In this document: one piece after another, positions 43,899 through 56,000 of the stretch
Layout: every line of letters begins with the position of its first letter
Numbering within the stretch: position 1 is the first letter of the stretch
Notes under the pieces: generated by a model
What the model was told of the DNA's origin: nothing
The model's database searches: none
Seen by the model: the letters and a program-made list of their open reading frames with translations, nothing else
Position numbers and translations under genes: made by a program
NCBI GenBank assembly: GCA_026770025.1
Contig: JAMXDE010000013.1
Coordinates: 868,001 to 932,000 of the forward strand
From: Craspedostauros australis
Lineage: Eukaryota; Bacillariophyta; Bacillariophyceae; Mastogloiales; Achnanthaceae
Direction of reading: 5' to 3'
DNA length: 64,000 bases

Positions 43899-45897
43899 TC
43901 ACGCCCCTTGATCTCGAGGTAGACCTGCATAGAACAGAGTTGTGACAAATGATGTGAGTTCTGGCTTTGCCAGTGCCTTTGTGAGCATATCCGCAAAGTT
44001 CCGTGTTGATGGGACGTAGACTGGTACAAGGATTCCAGCTCCCACAGCCTCCCGGACTCTGTGGAATGATATTGCCACATGCTTCTTTTGTAGCAAGCTG
44101 TCTGCAATGGTCGTGTTCGATATCACTGCAGCATTGTCGCCGAACGTGATCGTTGGCGCTTTGACTGTGACTCCCAGCGATCGGAGTGCATACCGGAGTG
44201 CAATGATTTCCTCTGTTGCTGAGCGCATTGCATTGAATTCTGCTCCGTATGTGGATGTTGCGACTGACGTCTGTCGTTTGCTGGAGAAGTGTACTGGGGT
44301 ACGCCCCAGGAATATGATGATGCCGGTGTTCGATCTCCGTGTGACCAGATCATGTGCATGGTCCGCATTGACGAAGGCGCACATCTGGATCTCAGGATGT
44401 ATCGCTGCCAGTGCCTGATCGTCAATGTCCTCGGTCGCTTTGGGGTACTCTTCCTTCATCTGTGCAACCATCTCTGGGTTGGGCGATTCTGGATTGAAGT
44501 TCTCGAATGCGATGGGCTTTGAGTCAATCATGGTTCTGAGCATTGATTTGTTCTTGAGGTATCCCCATATCTTGAGTGCTCATGTGAGATGCCCTTTCCC
44601 TGGTGTCGACGTGAAGCGTGAGAGAGAAGAGGTTGCAAATGCGACGTCAAAACGTCCGAGCTGTACAACCCAGTTCAGCATGCCGATGAGCTGCTGGAAC
44701 TGTTGTTGCTCGTCAGGTGTTAGTAGTGGCATATCATCTGTTTCTGGATGATCCTTGCTCTTCATGGGTACATGTTGATCATGCAGTTCCCCATGGAGCC
44801 GTTTGATCTTGTCCAGAGCATTGGAAATGTATTTGTTGCATCCGACGCTCCATTTTCCTTTTGCGTTCCTGGAATAATCGTTGCCAAGGTAGTACTTCAG
44901 TGATCCAATGTCTTTGACTGTGTAGACTTGTTGGATTGTTTTCATGTACTGATCTGGGTCTTTGGCGACTATCTTGAAGTCGTCGACGTGGGTGCAGATG
45001 TAATCGTAGCCAGAGTCGTCTCTGTGCTGGATCCATACATCTTGATCGTGCCGTGATGGCATGAATCCCATTGATGAGAGTGTGTTAGCGAAGCGTGTAT
45101 GGAATCTTTGAGCGCTCAACCGAAGACTGTACAATGCTTTCTTGAGCACAATGACTTGTCCTTCTTTGTCATCGAATGCCTTTCCTGCTGTCGTGTAGAT
45201 CTTCTCATTGGTGTACGCATTGATGAATGCGTTGCCGATGTCGCTGCATAGCTGTTGCAGGTTGTTTGCATCTCCTATCGCATCGAGGATGCGAACGCTT
45301 GTCGACTTGACGGTTGATGAGTAGACTTGGATGTTATCAGCCAGCTAGATGAGATGTCCGCCTGCTACCAAGCGCCCCTTGCGTCACAGGTCTTGCTTGA
45401 CCGCGAATATGAGTCGGAGTTTCATGCTCTGGTAGTCTGCTGGTGGTTGGTATGTCGATGGGTGGAATTTGAAACAGTCAAGTTCGATCAATGCGTCGAT
45501 CTCTTTCTTCGCCGCGTCTCTCCATAGGTGATTCCCATTGGCTTCATCCAGTTGCAGTGCATGTTTCATGTTGCATGGGACCTCAACACTGTATTGGTAT
45601 ACAGTTGCAAAGTAGTCTCGTTTCGGCTTTTTCTTGCCTGGGCGGATTCGTCTGGTGATGATGATGTTGTCATTCTCATCCATTGTGAAGGCTCGAGTTT
45701 GCTCGATTCTGCGGATTTTGTGCCTGATGGCTCGCAGTGCATGTTTCGCCCAGTTGCATAGGACTTGCGATTGTTGATTGTGTCGACCGTTGCGTCGTGG
45801 CTCGTTGTCAATGATGTATCTTGCTATCATTTCTGGATGGTTTGCTTGGATCACGTCATATCCACGAGGAAATTCTGTCGCGATAGAGGACCCCTGA

Positions 45898-45952
45898 TGT
45901 CTCAGGAGACAAACTTTTTGACCTTTGTGCGAGGGCCTTGTCTCCTGAGACA
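45898..45952. repeat. Left subterminal palindromes (two copies)
   Basis: TGTCTCAGGAGACA at 45898-45911 and TGTCTCCTGAGACA at 45939-45952, each a self-complementary hairpin core and each the reverse complement of the other. In DNA transposons such subterminal repeats often bind transposase; that role here is inference. Confidence 0.8.
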
Positions 45953-46384
45953 AAACCAAAAATAACACGACGTTTCCTCGCGATGGGAAAAGTGGTCGAC
46001 CAGTTGGACTAAAACTAGAATTGGACGCTCGTCTCGTCGCACATTTTCTTCGTGTATTTTCTTCGTATTTTTTTGTTGTCCACGTTTTCACATAGTAATG
46101 GCGTAGTTTCGGACACTCGGTAGGTGTTGTCGTAGTTTGCATTGGATATAAAGTTGATTGCTCTCTATTTTTAATGCAATACCATTGCTACTAACACACT
46201 GGCAACTACCATAATAAGAATAACACAGAGATTAAACCCACTTATGAGGCTGTGCTGGTGGCGCTATTCTCCGCCTCCTTTCGACTTCGTGCGGAGCACG
46301 AAAGGAGCACAGAATCTATGCTTTGTGTGTGTATGCTGTGTATGTGTCTTCTCCTTGCGTGCTGCCAAGGGAGTCTTTGCCAGT

Positions 46385-46413
46385 GGGGGGGGGGGGGGGG
46401 GGGGGGGGGGGGG
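46385..46413. repeat. Uninterrupted 29-base G run
   Basis: Positions 46385-46413 are all G on the plus strand. It lies inside the inverted-repeat element. The true length may differ, since homopolymers are prone to both slippage and assembly error. It could form a G-quadruplex. Confidence 0.9.
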
Positions 46414-46616
46414 TGAGCTTGTTGTCTACATTTCAGCCACTTGAGCAGGGCGCCAGAGGCGGCCGGTTTGTGTAGCGTCAGCACGGCTTGCTCCACCCAT
46501 ACCGTGACCTGTGCCATCTGTGCCTCGCCGGCCAGCGCCGTATGTAGCTGTCATAGATGCTTGGTGCGGTCCTGCTCAAGGCAAAGACGGAGTGATTCTG
46601 CCCTGTCATGTAGGGC

Positions 46617-47140
46617 TTACACCATCCCAGCTTCAGCCGAGTCTTGACCTTCGAACAATGTCTCGTTGCATGCTCCCCATTGCTCCCAGGCATTGCGCCA
46701 AATGCAATGTATGAGCTGCCTGGACCACTTGTCTTCCAATTTCCAAGGCTGTTGCTGCTGCAGAAATTTGCTCTGCATCGGTTCCCACTTCCTGTCTAGG
46801 AGTCCTTTTCCGAGCGCCTGTGGACCCACAGCAAACTGCTGCCACACTGCCTCATGGAGAGAGCTGCCCAGGCTGGTAGCCCTGAGATGGACCGACCCCT
46901 CAAGCTGGCTTTGCAGGATGGCGGTCATATTGATGGCAATTTCAGGCTTCGTGGGATATCTCCGCATCCAGCGCCGCAACTCCCATAAATGCCTCGTCGA
47001 GATTTTACCCGGCCCTCCCCTGCACACTGCCAGAAGTGCAACGTATCCTTGCAGCCTCCGCAACTGGGGCATTGGTCTGACACACTGGCAACTACCACTT
47101 GTTTTTCTTCACCAATCCAGTTCCAGAATATCACCAGCAA
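46617..47140 (-). pseudogene. Broken fragment resembling the C-terminal region of a retroelement protein
   Basis: On the minus strand, a Cys/His cluster (CPSCGGCKDTLHFWQC) is followed in an adjoining frame by a helical Trp-rich region ending IHCIWRNAWEQWGACN. This pairing resembles the tail seen in several reverse-transcriptase-encoding proteins of diatoms, probably non-LTR type. The fragment is clearly not intact and has no reverse transcriptase beside it. It lies within the inverted-repeat DNA element, either captured cargo or a remnant of an earlier insertion. The assignment is tentative. Confidence 0.35.
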
Positions 47141-48004
47141 CTGCTTTCATTTCATTACGTTTTCATTGCAGCTGTGGCCCTTTCCGTTCCTACTTGCTTT
47201 TGTTCTGTGGCTGTCGCAGGTCTCACACATCGCGTCAACACTGCATTTATACAAATATCTTGCGCCTTGATTGATTTCTGAATCAGTGTTACACTCCTTT
47301 GCAGTTGGATCCAATCTCATACAACGGCGCAACTGATTGGGAGTTTGTATTCATGCTCTTGTCGTCCAAGAGGAGGCTTCTTATTCTACCCAAGCATATG
47401 ACTGATATGTAGTGAATGATGGAGTATTGGTTTTCAATGCAAGAGGGATGGAATGAATAGTAGCTTGCACTTGCACGGTATTGCGGAGAATATTACAGAT
47501 GGTGAACTTGCTATGATGGATGGGCGCAGACAAGCATCAATCCTTGCACTCGCCACAACACTGGAGAGATGGGACGAAGCAAGCAAGCGAATGGACGTGC
47601 CCTTCCAACAGAGCAGGTGCAATAATAGTCAACAAAGCAAGCAAACAGTAAGGTTGGTTTGCACGATGAACGTACACAACAGCAGAGGGGACGAAGATAC
47701 CTGACTCTTGCCCCCTCAATCCCATAGCAAGCAAGTACAGCAACAGCTAGACAACACCATGCATATTCTACACAAGAACTATGTCATTCATGTGCTTTGT
47801 AGTGAGTAGTTTAGTCAGATATCAACGAAGCCAGCATATCACTGCTGATGGTCAAAAAGCACGGGAAAGTACGCAGTATTTGGGTTCCTAGTCGGAAAAG
47901 CACAGGAGACAATTTGCGGTTTTGGGTGTTGTTGTTTTTGGTTTTACTCGATTGAGTCCGCTGTCTCTCGGCTCCGTGTTAATTTACCGCACTATTTTTG
48001 AGTT

Positions 48005-48087
48005 TGTCTCCTGAGACAACAATCTTGGTCCACATCCGGGTGCCTTGTCTCAGGAGACAAAAAGGCCTGATTTTGTCTCCTGAGACA
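48005..48087. repeat. Right subterminal palindromes (three copies)
   Basis: TGTCTCCTGAGACA at 48005-48018 and 48074-48087, with the complementary form TGTCTCAGGAGACA at 48046-48059. Spacing is 41 and 28 bp start to start. Together with the left pair they mark both ends of the inverted-repeat element. Confidence 0.8.
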
Positions 48088-51000
48088 TGAAAATTTCCTC
48101 GTGGATATCGGAATCATTGTGTTTCAGTATTGGACCACTGCACATTGAAGTGTAGATGTCCGTCTCGGAATGCGTGGCTGAGGATGGATTGGACTGCCAA
48201 GTCGTCAGATTTCGCGTTTTCGACCTGGTTTCGGAACAGCTCGTCATGCTCTCGCTCGATGAGAGAGGACTCACGCCCCTGAGAGCGGTGCTCTGGAGGA
48301 TCTGGCATTGCTGTGACTTCGGAGTCATCGGTCTCCTCAGAGATGTTACCTGTGGATGTGTCGCCGTCATCATCCGAGATGACGCCGTGCGCATTATGTT
48401 CCAGCTTGTCGCCGTCATTGGGTATGATATTGGGTTGACTGAACCATCGGTCAGCCGTACCTGCTGGTTTATTGGAAGCGGATACGCCCCTGACCTCCAT
48501 TGTCGTCGGCTCCGGTGGACCCGCCGCTGCCCCTGATTGCACAGCAATCGCGTCGATGGCCTCACGGACCTGTCGAGCGAGCTCCGCCGGCAATGTCTTG
48601 GTTCTGGCGCGTTCGCCGGACTCGCCGCGCGTAGTGGTGTGGATGATATCCAGTTGAGCAATGCGGTGTATCTCCTCGTCTGTGATGCGTGGAGGGATGG
48701 CGTCCTTGACAACACGTGGCTTGACGATGTTGCATACAAGCGCGGTGCTCTTCGTGATGTCATCGCCTCGTGGCGACCAGATGTTGTAGGTGAACGGATC
48801 TCCGTGATTCCATGCGATGCCAAGGAAGTACTCTGGCTTGAATGGATGGTTGGGAAATTTGGTCATGGGTTCGAAGAACCATACGGGTTGGAAGAACGCG
48901 AAGCGAAACATTGAGATGTCAGGAGTGTTCCCGCGAAGAATCCCAATCGGAGTACGCCATTGGAGGCTTGCCTTCGCCGTGTAATTCCATGCGTCGATGG
49001 CATGTAGCACAGCGTAGCACCAGAATGCGAGTGGCTCCAAGGCCGCCCACAGTAGCTGGTATGCATGCCGCTTGACATCGCTGATTGCCCGTTCTGCGTG
49101 GTTCTGGTTCTGGTTCATTGGCACGGTGAACTGGTGTTTGATCAAATATCGTGTGGTCACCGCCTTCCATGCCTTGCCCGATTGCACCAGTTGGGACACA
49201 CTTGGTCCGGGATCCACCCGCGACTCAATCGTCCATGTTGCGTACACGGTACCCGGTATCCGAACCCGATACTGCAATGAAAGGCTACCGCGCGCATGGT
49301 ATATAGTTGAACCACAATCCATGCTCTGCTCACCCTCCAGCTCATGCAACCGTGCCACCTGTTCAGCTAACCATCTTGCAAATCCTGCAGGCATCTTGAA
49401 GCATATCCATACCCATGGATCAAGCACTGCTCTACGGATGGGACTACTGAACAGCTGGGCGTGTGCAGAACCATCACGGCATGTTGCTGTACAACACAAA
49501 CGGCTCAAGCACGACAGCATCAACCCTGCCCTTTGACTCGATCGTCCTGTCCACAGTAAGCTTAACACATAAAACAAGCAATCAGAAACAATCTTCACAG
49601 CTTACTTTCGAGTCTACTACAGTTACATCATCATCTGAAACAGCTTTGTTCTCAACATCAAACGGTGTCAAAACCGGTTGAAGGACAGATCATCCACCTG
49701 ACAACGTGCAAAAGACACGGAATACCAACTGCACCTGTGAATTTTCCGATACGAGTAGATCCGGAGCGCCGACGCAAACGATGAAGTCCGCGAGCGCCCC
49801 TGGCGCCATGGCCTCGCGGCTCAGTGGCTTCGCCCAGATGAATTTCGATTGGTTGTGCGAGAAGAGCTGAAAGCATTTGTAATGCCGGATGGATTGAACC
49901 GTGAAGAAGAACATGTCCGTGTCGACTCTGCCATTGATTCGTGTGGGTTGCAGCACGCCTTCCCGCTGTGCCCGATACTGCCGCGGTATGATTCTTGACT
50001 CTGCTTCGATCGGAGTATCCGCCAGCTGAGTGGATGCCGCCATTGTTTTCTCCACCACGTGTGGTGGAAGGTGTCGGAATTTTTGTGTGAAATCGATCCG
50101 ACCCGCATTGCGTCGCAGACGCTGATGTCTGTCGCATATGATGATATGCTTCGCCGTCGCCATCTCGTGGGATGTCGGCTTTCTGATGGGAATTCGGAGC
50201 GTGTTGCCGTCATGGTTCTCCAGTGGTAAGCTGATAGCACCCAATGAGACCCGCTGCTGTCCCTGATGTTCAATTAGGTGATCGTAAATGTTCAGTCCGG
50301 ACGCGCACATATGATGTTTGTTAAACAGTGATTACGTCTGCTGTGGATGCTTGTCGAGAGCCACGTAGTTCGCTTTGATGAGGGCCACGCCGCCTGATAG
50401 AGGCTCGTATGCTGCCACTGCGTCGACCATCTGGAATGTCTCGATTGGTGAGTCCATCGTCGCCCCTCGGGCACGAAACTCTTGTTGGTGTGTATGGGTC
50501 ACCTCCCAGCCTGATGCATGAACAATGTCTCCGTCCGCCCCTGAGTCTAGGATGATAATGCCTTGGCTATTGTTCGTTACTCTGGCCCTTCGGATGCAAT
50601 GCTTCACTGTCGGGTGGGTTGTGCACGGACGGGACTCTTGTGGTACCTCCGGATGTGCACGTCCGGGCACTCCCGCTGCGGTCGTCACGCTCGCCCCCTA
50701 CAGTCGCAGAGTTTGAGGTGTATGACAATCTCCGACTGACGGCGAGTTGTGCCCGTCTTTGATTGTCAAGAACCGGCGTTCCATGGTCCTTGGGTGCCGG
50801 GTCGTCCGGTCTTGTGGTCGCCCGTGTGAGGACTCTTGGGCCCTCTTTGGGTCATCGGCAACTCGAGGTTGCGGCCGTACTCTGCTGGTTTGTTGCGCTT
50901 GAGGGTTTCCTCATCGATTGGTTTCCCGGTGTTGCGGAAGTGACGAGACGCCTCGACGAGGAGCACTTGAGTGCTCACCGGCATTCGTCGGAACACGGAG

Positions 51001-52251
51001 TCCGGTACCCCAAACGATGCGGCGCCCTTGCGATCCCACTTGGAGGATTCGCGTGGCCTCTTGCGATTGTCCTTGTTTTCCTTCTGCTGGTAGCGACGAT
51101 TTCGCTTGGGAGAGTAGTGTCCTTTAGTCTTCATGAGGAGCGCGTCATGTTGCATGAATGCCTCGCGAATTGCGTTGAAGGATTGTTCCGTATTGCGGAA
51201 TCTGGACATCTCGCTTGTGAAGAAGTCATCCGTGATGTTGCAAAAGAACTTCGCGATCTTTTGCTGGTCGGTCATCTGCTTTCCATTCTGCTCCATGACG
51301 CGGATGCATTTGGAGAAAGCATTGATGAATACTGGGAAGGGTCTGGATCCGTCGTAACAGAGTTTGGTGATCTTCTGTTCTTCCACTGCGATGGCCTCAG
51401 CTTTGTGATCAGTTGACTTGTACGTGTGCACAAGCGCCTGGAACGCATCCTGGCCGTTGGGGTCATGTGCTTCCATGATGAATGCCGTGCATCCTTGTTC
51501 TGTCTTTGTGTGCATGAAAGTGCACAGCTGCTCATTGATCTCCACATTGAAGTGAAAGGGTTTGTCTGGCTTGAGGTATGCTGCGTATCTGGATGTGACC
51601 AGCTACTGCTTGAACACAATCTTCCAGTCATACCAGTTGCTGTTCATCCCTGTGAACTTGGGTGCTTCTGGCATGCTGACCTTGTCAAACTTCCATCCTG
51701 ATGGGGTTCTGGGGGTTTGTGGTGATTGTGTTGTGCGTGTCACTCGGTTTGGAGAGCTGACTGTGATCTTGCAATCTGTTGCATCAGTGATCTCCACTGC
51801 TGCTGCCTCTCTGATCGCAACTTCTGATTGGACTTGAGCGGCTGCGTTCGTGACCGGTGTGCTGACTTCTGGCGGCACATAGTTGTTTGCTTCGTTGAAT
51901 GTGTCGATTGCTGTCCAATTGGTTTGCACGGTGATGGTGTTTGACCTTGCATACGCGAAGATGCGGAGGATGTTGGTAATGTTTATTGATGACAGCATTG
52001 GCAAGAGTGCCAATGCTGCCACGATGGTAACGTCTGGATTGCAGATGGCATGATAGATTCTTCCAAGCTTCATGCCAAGGAACGCCATCTCTTCTTCATT
52101 GAGCTGAACCAGCTCTTGGATGATCTTGTTGAAGGTGTTGATGTTGGTTGGGCGGTCCATGGTGATAATTTGTAAGATGGTAAAGGTGGTGTGGTGTTGG
52201 GTGTTGCTCAGTGTTGGTAAGCACGACTCTTAATCTGTCAAACATGTACAA

Positions 52252-52257
52252 GTAACT
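52252..52257. repeat. Target-site duplication, left copy (GTAACT)
   Basis: GTAACT directly precedes the left LTR of the second copia element and is repeated right after its right LTR at 60114-60119. Copia elements usually make 5 bp, so one base may be a chance match. Confidence 0.85.
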
Positions 52258-53050
52258 TGTTGGCAAGTTCCGCTCACGGTAACCTACGATCGTGGAAGAT
52301 GGTGTTGGTTGATAGTCGTCTGTTTGCTATTTCATTACGTTGGCACTCCGATACTCTCGGTGTCCGTTCGTTCTCTTGCCCGATGCTCTCGGCGCGTCAA
52401 TCTGTTTCGTAGATTCGGTCTCCGACTATGAGTCGGTACGCGAGATCCTCTCTCGCTCCTCTCTGTATTCTCTCTCTCTCTCTCTCAACATCGTGTGCTC
52501 ATGCTACACGATACTCCGTGTTCGATGCGTGCTCCGCATCCGACACTCCGTTCATTCAGTACTGGCTTCTACTCCATGAGTACTTACCATTTGAAGTTCA
52601 CCTTCAGTATCCATGATCTTCATGGGTCATCGTATCTTCGCCTCCTGCTCTGACTTGGAGACAGCTGTCGACGTGGTGACATGTTGACATCCTGTCGACG
52701 TCAGTAGGCGTCCTTCTGCTCTCCAGATGTCACGTTCCATTGGTGATGCAGTAGTCTGTCAGATGATATCGTCATCTGAGGTTTAGTTGGGAAGTACCTC
52801 GAGATTCTCTTGGTACCATTGATGGATGGATGGATGATCTTCTGATTCTCTCAGAAATCGTTATTTGCAAATTTCCTCCAGAAATCTTGCCCCTTTTCGT
52901 GTGTTCCATTTCCCCTGTAATTCTGACGAATCACAGCATACTATCGACACGAGTATAGTTATACCGTCCAAGTGCGTATGAGAGAATAGCGGGTGAACGA
53001 TGCACATATACACGTACATCTTGACATATACTCACATGTACATCTCGACA
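52258..53050 (-). repeat. 3' LTR of the second copia element
   Basis: 793 bp, almost identical to 59321-60113. It contains a TC dinucleotide run of about 16 bases. A purine-rich AGGAAGGG adjoins its inner side on the element's strand. Confidence 0.95.
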
Positions 53051-53070
53051 CCCTTCCTGTGTGCATTCGG

Positions 53071-56000
53071 TCACTCGAATGTTCTCGATGTGTCAAGGTA
53101 CGACTTCTCATGTTCACGTTGTAAGTCGGCCTTGATGTTCTTGGTGAATCCGTCGCTTGTGTTCTGCTCGGATTTGACGAAAATGATTTCGATGGTTTTG
53201 TTGATTACCATGTTCCTCACGTAGTGATGGCGCACGTCGATGTGCCGCGATCGTTGGGATGTTGATGGGTTCTTGGCGATGAAGATCGCCCCGATGTTGT
53301 CCACGCGAACCTTGATCGGTGTCTTCACTGGGACGCCCACACTTTCGAGTAGCTGCACAACGAAGAAGATCTCCTTTGCCGCTTCGGAAAGGGCAACGTA
53401 TTCTGCTTCGGATGAGCTGAGTGTGACGGCCTTCTGTGCCTTGGATCGCCAAAGGATTGGTACCTTGCACAGGTATAGGATGAATCCCCCTACGCTGATT
53501 CTTGTGTTCTTGTCTCCTGCATATTCGCTGTCGCAGAAGAGCTCCATGTCCCAGCCGTCGTCATCTGGACGCGCTGGATGGATCTTCAATCCATAGTCCT
53601 TTGTATCGATCACATACTTGATGATCCGATACATCTCCTTCATTGCGGCCTTGGTGGGCCCGATCAATACCTTGGAGAGTTCCCTCACAGGGTTCGCGAT
53701 ATCTGGTCGCGAGTGCTTGATGAGGAAGAGTAGCATACCGACGCCTCGGCGGTATTCGGCATGTTCTTCCGGTCCGACCTTCTGCAGTCCGTTATCTTCG
53801 GATGGTCGTACGATGATTTGACCCGGGGTTCCCGGTGTCCCATAACGTTGCATCTTCTCAACCTTGGCTCCGAACTCTTCGATGAGGTGTCGGATGAGAT
53901 GTGGTTGACGCAATGTCGCTCTAGTCTTGTCATGGTTCAATTCGATGTTGCAGCTGAGGTAGTCTCCGAGTCCGCGCTCGATTGTCACCTTGAACTTGCT
54001 GCCTTGGATGTCCTTCAGGAATGTCTCCAGTGCCTTGGAGTCTCCGCAACAGAAGCAATCGTCCACGTAGATGGCCACAATCATGCTTCCTTCGTTCGTC
54101 TTCCTGTAGAACAGGCACGGGTCTGCTGCGCTCTGTTCGAAGTTGATATTCTTGAGGGTCGATACCAACATCTTGAACCATTGCCTGGCGCTCTGCACAA
54201 GTCCGTAAATTGGCTTGTGTAGGGTCAGGGCTTCGTCTGGTTGATGATCCATCCCGTTGGGACAGTTCATGTAGATCTCCTCGTCGAGGTCTCCATGTAG
54301 GAATGCCGTTACGACATCGACGAGTGCGCAGTCCATCTTCTTGATTAGCATGATCACCATCATGACCCGATAGGTCACGTCATGGATGACGGGTGAGTAA
54401 TGCTCTTGGAAGTCTACTCCTGCGACTTGTGAATAGCCACATGCAACGAGCCGCGCTCGATGTGTGCCGTCACGCTTCAACTTGAAGACCCATTTGCACT
54501 TGCAGCATCTGCGGCCGCGTGGAATGGCGTCTCGTTTGATCTTACTGTATACCTTGCGTGTATCCATGGAGTCGAACTCTTTCTTGATGGCTGCTCGATA
54601 TCCCTTTCGATGGATAGGATCTGGGTGATTGAAGGCTCCATCGAATGTTGTAGGTTCGATGTGCTTCTCTGGTTCCTTGTTCTCGTCTTGCATCGACAAT
54701 CCGATGTCGATCGCTGGTCTCTCGGTGATGATTGCATTCATTCCGTATAGTCCTGTTGTGCTATAGTGAGTGATCTCGATCTCTTCATCTTCGTCTTCGA
54801 TTTCTTCGTCATCTGTAGTTTCGTTGTTGGGATCGTCGATCATCTCGTCGCTGAGTTCATCACTCGCCTCACTGGATGATGGATCGCTCTCATAGCCTTC
54901 TTCCTTTCGACCTCGTTCGTTGAAGTCTGCGAGCTCACGCAGAGCTCTGGGAATACTCTTCCCTGCAGTTGACTTGGGATTAGCTTCTCCCTTCCTGCCT
55001 CGTGCTTCGTGGCGTCGGATCCTCTCCTTTCTAGCTATGTCACGCTTGTTTGGTTTGCTTGGTGGAGATCTAGATGGTGTGTCATGTGTAGACCTCGCTG
55101 GTGTGTTCGGAGGAGTGACACCTGTCTCGTCGTCGGCTTCGTTGCCGGAGGGTAGGATTTCGTCATCCTCATGATTGGATTCGTTCCGATCTTTCTCGTC
55201 ATTCTGGATTAGTTGAGTCACTACTCCGTCGTCCTCATTATCCTCGTCATCACTGTCTGATAGGATGTAGTACCTGTTGCTGTCAGCGAAAGATACTCTC
55301 TTCGCTTCCGATGTTTGACGCGTTGCCGTCCTTGGCGTTGCTCCCTTCCGTCCGATGGTTGTGAAGCCGTCTGCGTCCGTTGTTCCTGTTTCATTGGATA
55401 TGTTCGGTGCTGGTGCCCAGCCACGGAACTGTCCGTATGATTGGTTGAGCCACTTGATGTCCCGTGAACAGATGAGTGACTTGGTCGATGGTCTGTACAT
55501 GTTGTAGACTCCTGATGCATGTTGGTGTGCATATCCGATGAACACCATCTCTTCTCCTCTGTTCTTGAGTTTGGCGGTGATCCCGCCGTAGGTAGTCTTC
55601 ACAACACCTACCTCTCCAAACGTGCGTAGTGCATCCGCATATGATGGATCGTTGCCGAAGAATTGTCGATGTGGTGACTCCTTTTGGTTCTTCGCTACGG
55701 TGATGTTGGCGATGGCGGTGGCAGTGCTAGCAGCTGCTGCCCACAGGCCATGCCTATACTCTTCGTCGAGCTGTGCTCCGTTGAGCATGGAGCGAATCTT
55801 GGTGTAGAGGTACGCGAACTTGCGTTCCACTCTACCGTTCTGTTGCAGCGTGTTCGATGCCGTGTATTCGAATTTCACGTTGAGTCCTGCATCGATGAGA
55901 ATATCCTCTGTGGATTTGTTCTCTCCGCTGTTGTCACCTCGGAAGATGATCTGTTGGTCACCAGTCTGTGACTTGATCGTCTGGATGAATCGTTTGATGT

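Larger units (their letters stand above)
45858..48108. mobile_element. Inverted-repeat DNA element inserted in the old copia element
   Basis: A 2.25-kb insertion bounded by a perfect 17-bp terminal inverted repeat, ATATCCACGAGGAAATT at 45858-45874 and its complement at 48092-48108. Just inside, the 14-bp near-palindrome TGTCTC(AG or CT)GAGACA occurs twice at the left (45898, 45939) and three times at the right (48005, 48046, 48074). The interior has a 29-base G run and a broken protein fragment, but no transposase that I recognise, so it is probably non-autonomous. No clear target-site duplication is visible. Terminal inverted repeats with clustered subterminal repeats are the usual anatomy of a class II element; the superfamily is not determined. 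Confidence 0.72.

Noticed and set aside
45898-48087. TGTCTC motifs read as plant auxin-response elements
   Set aside because: The motif matches by sequence, but it occurs only as paired palindromes at the two ends of an insertion, so a structural role in the element is the simpler reading.
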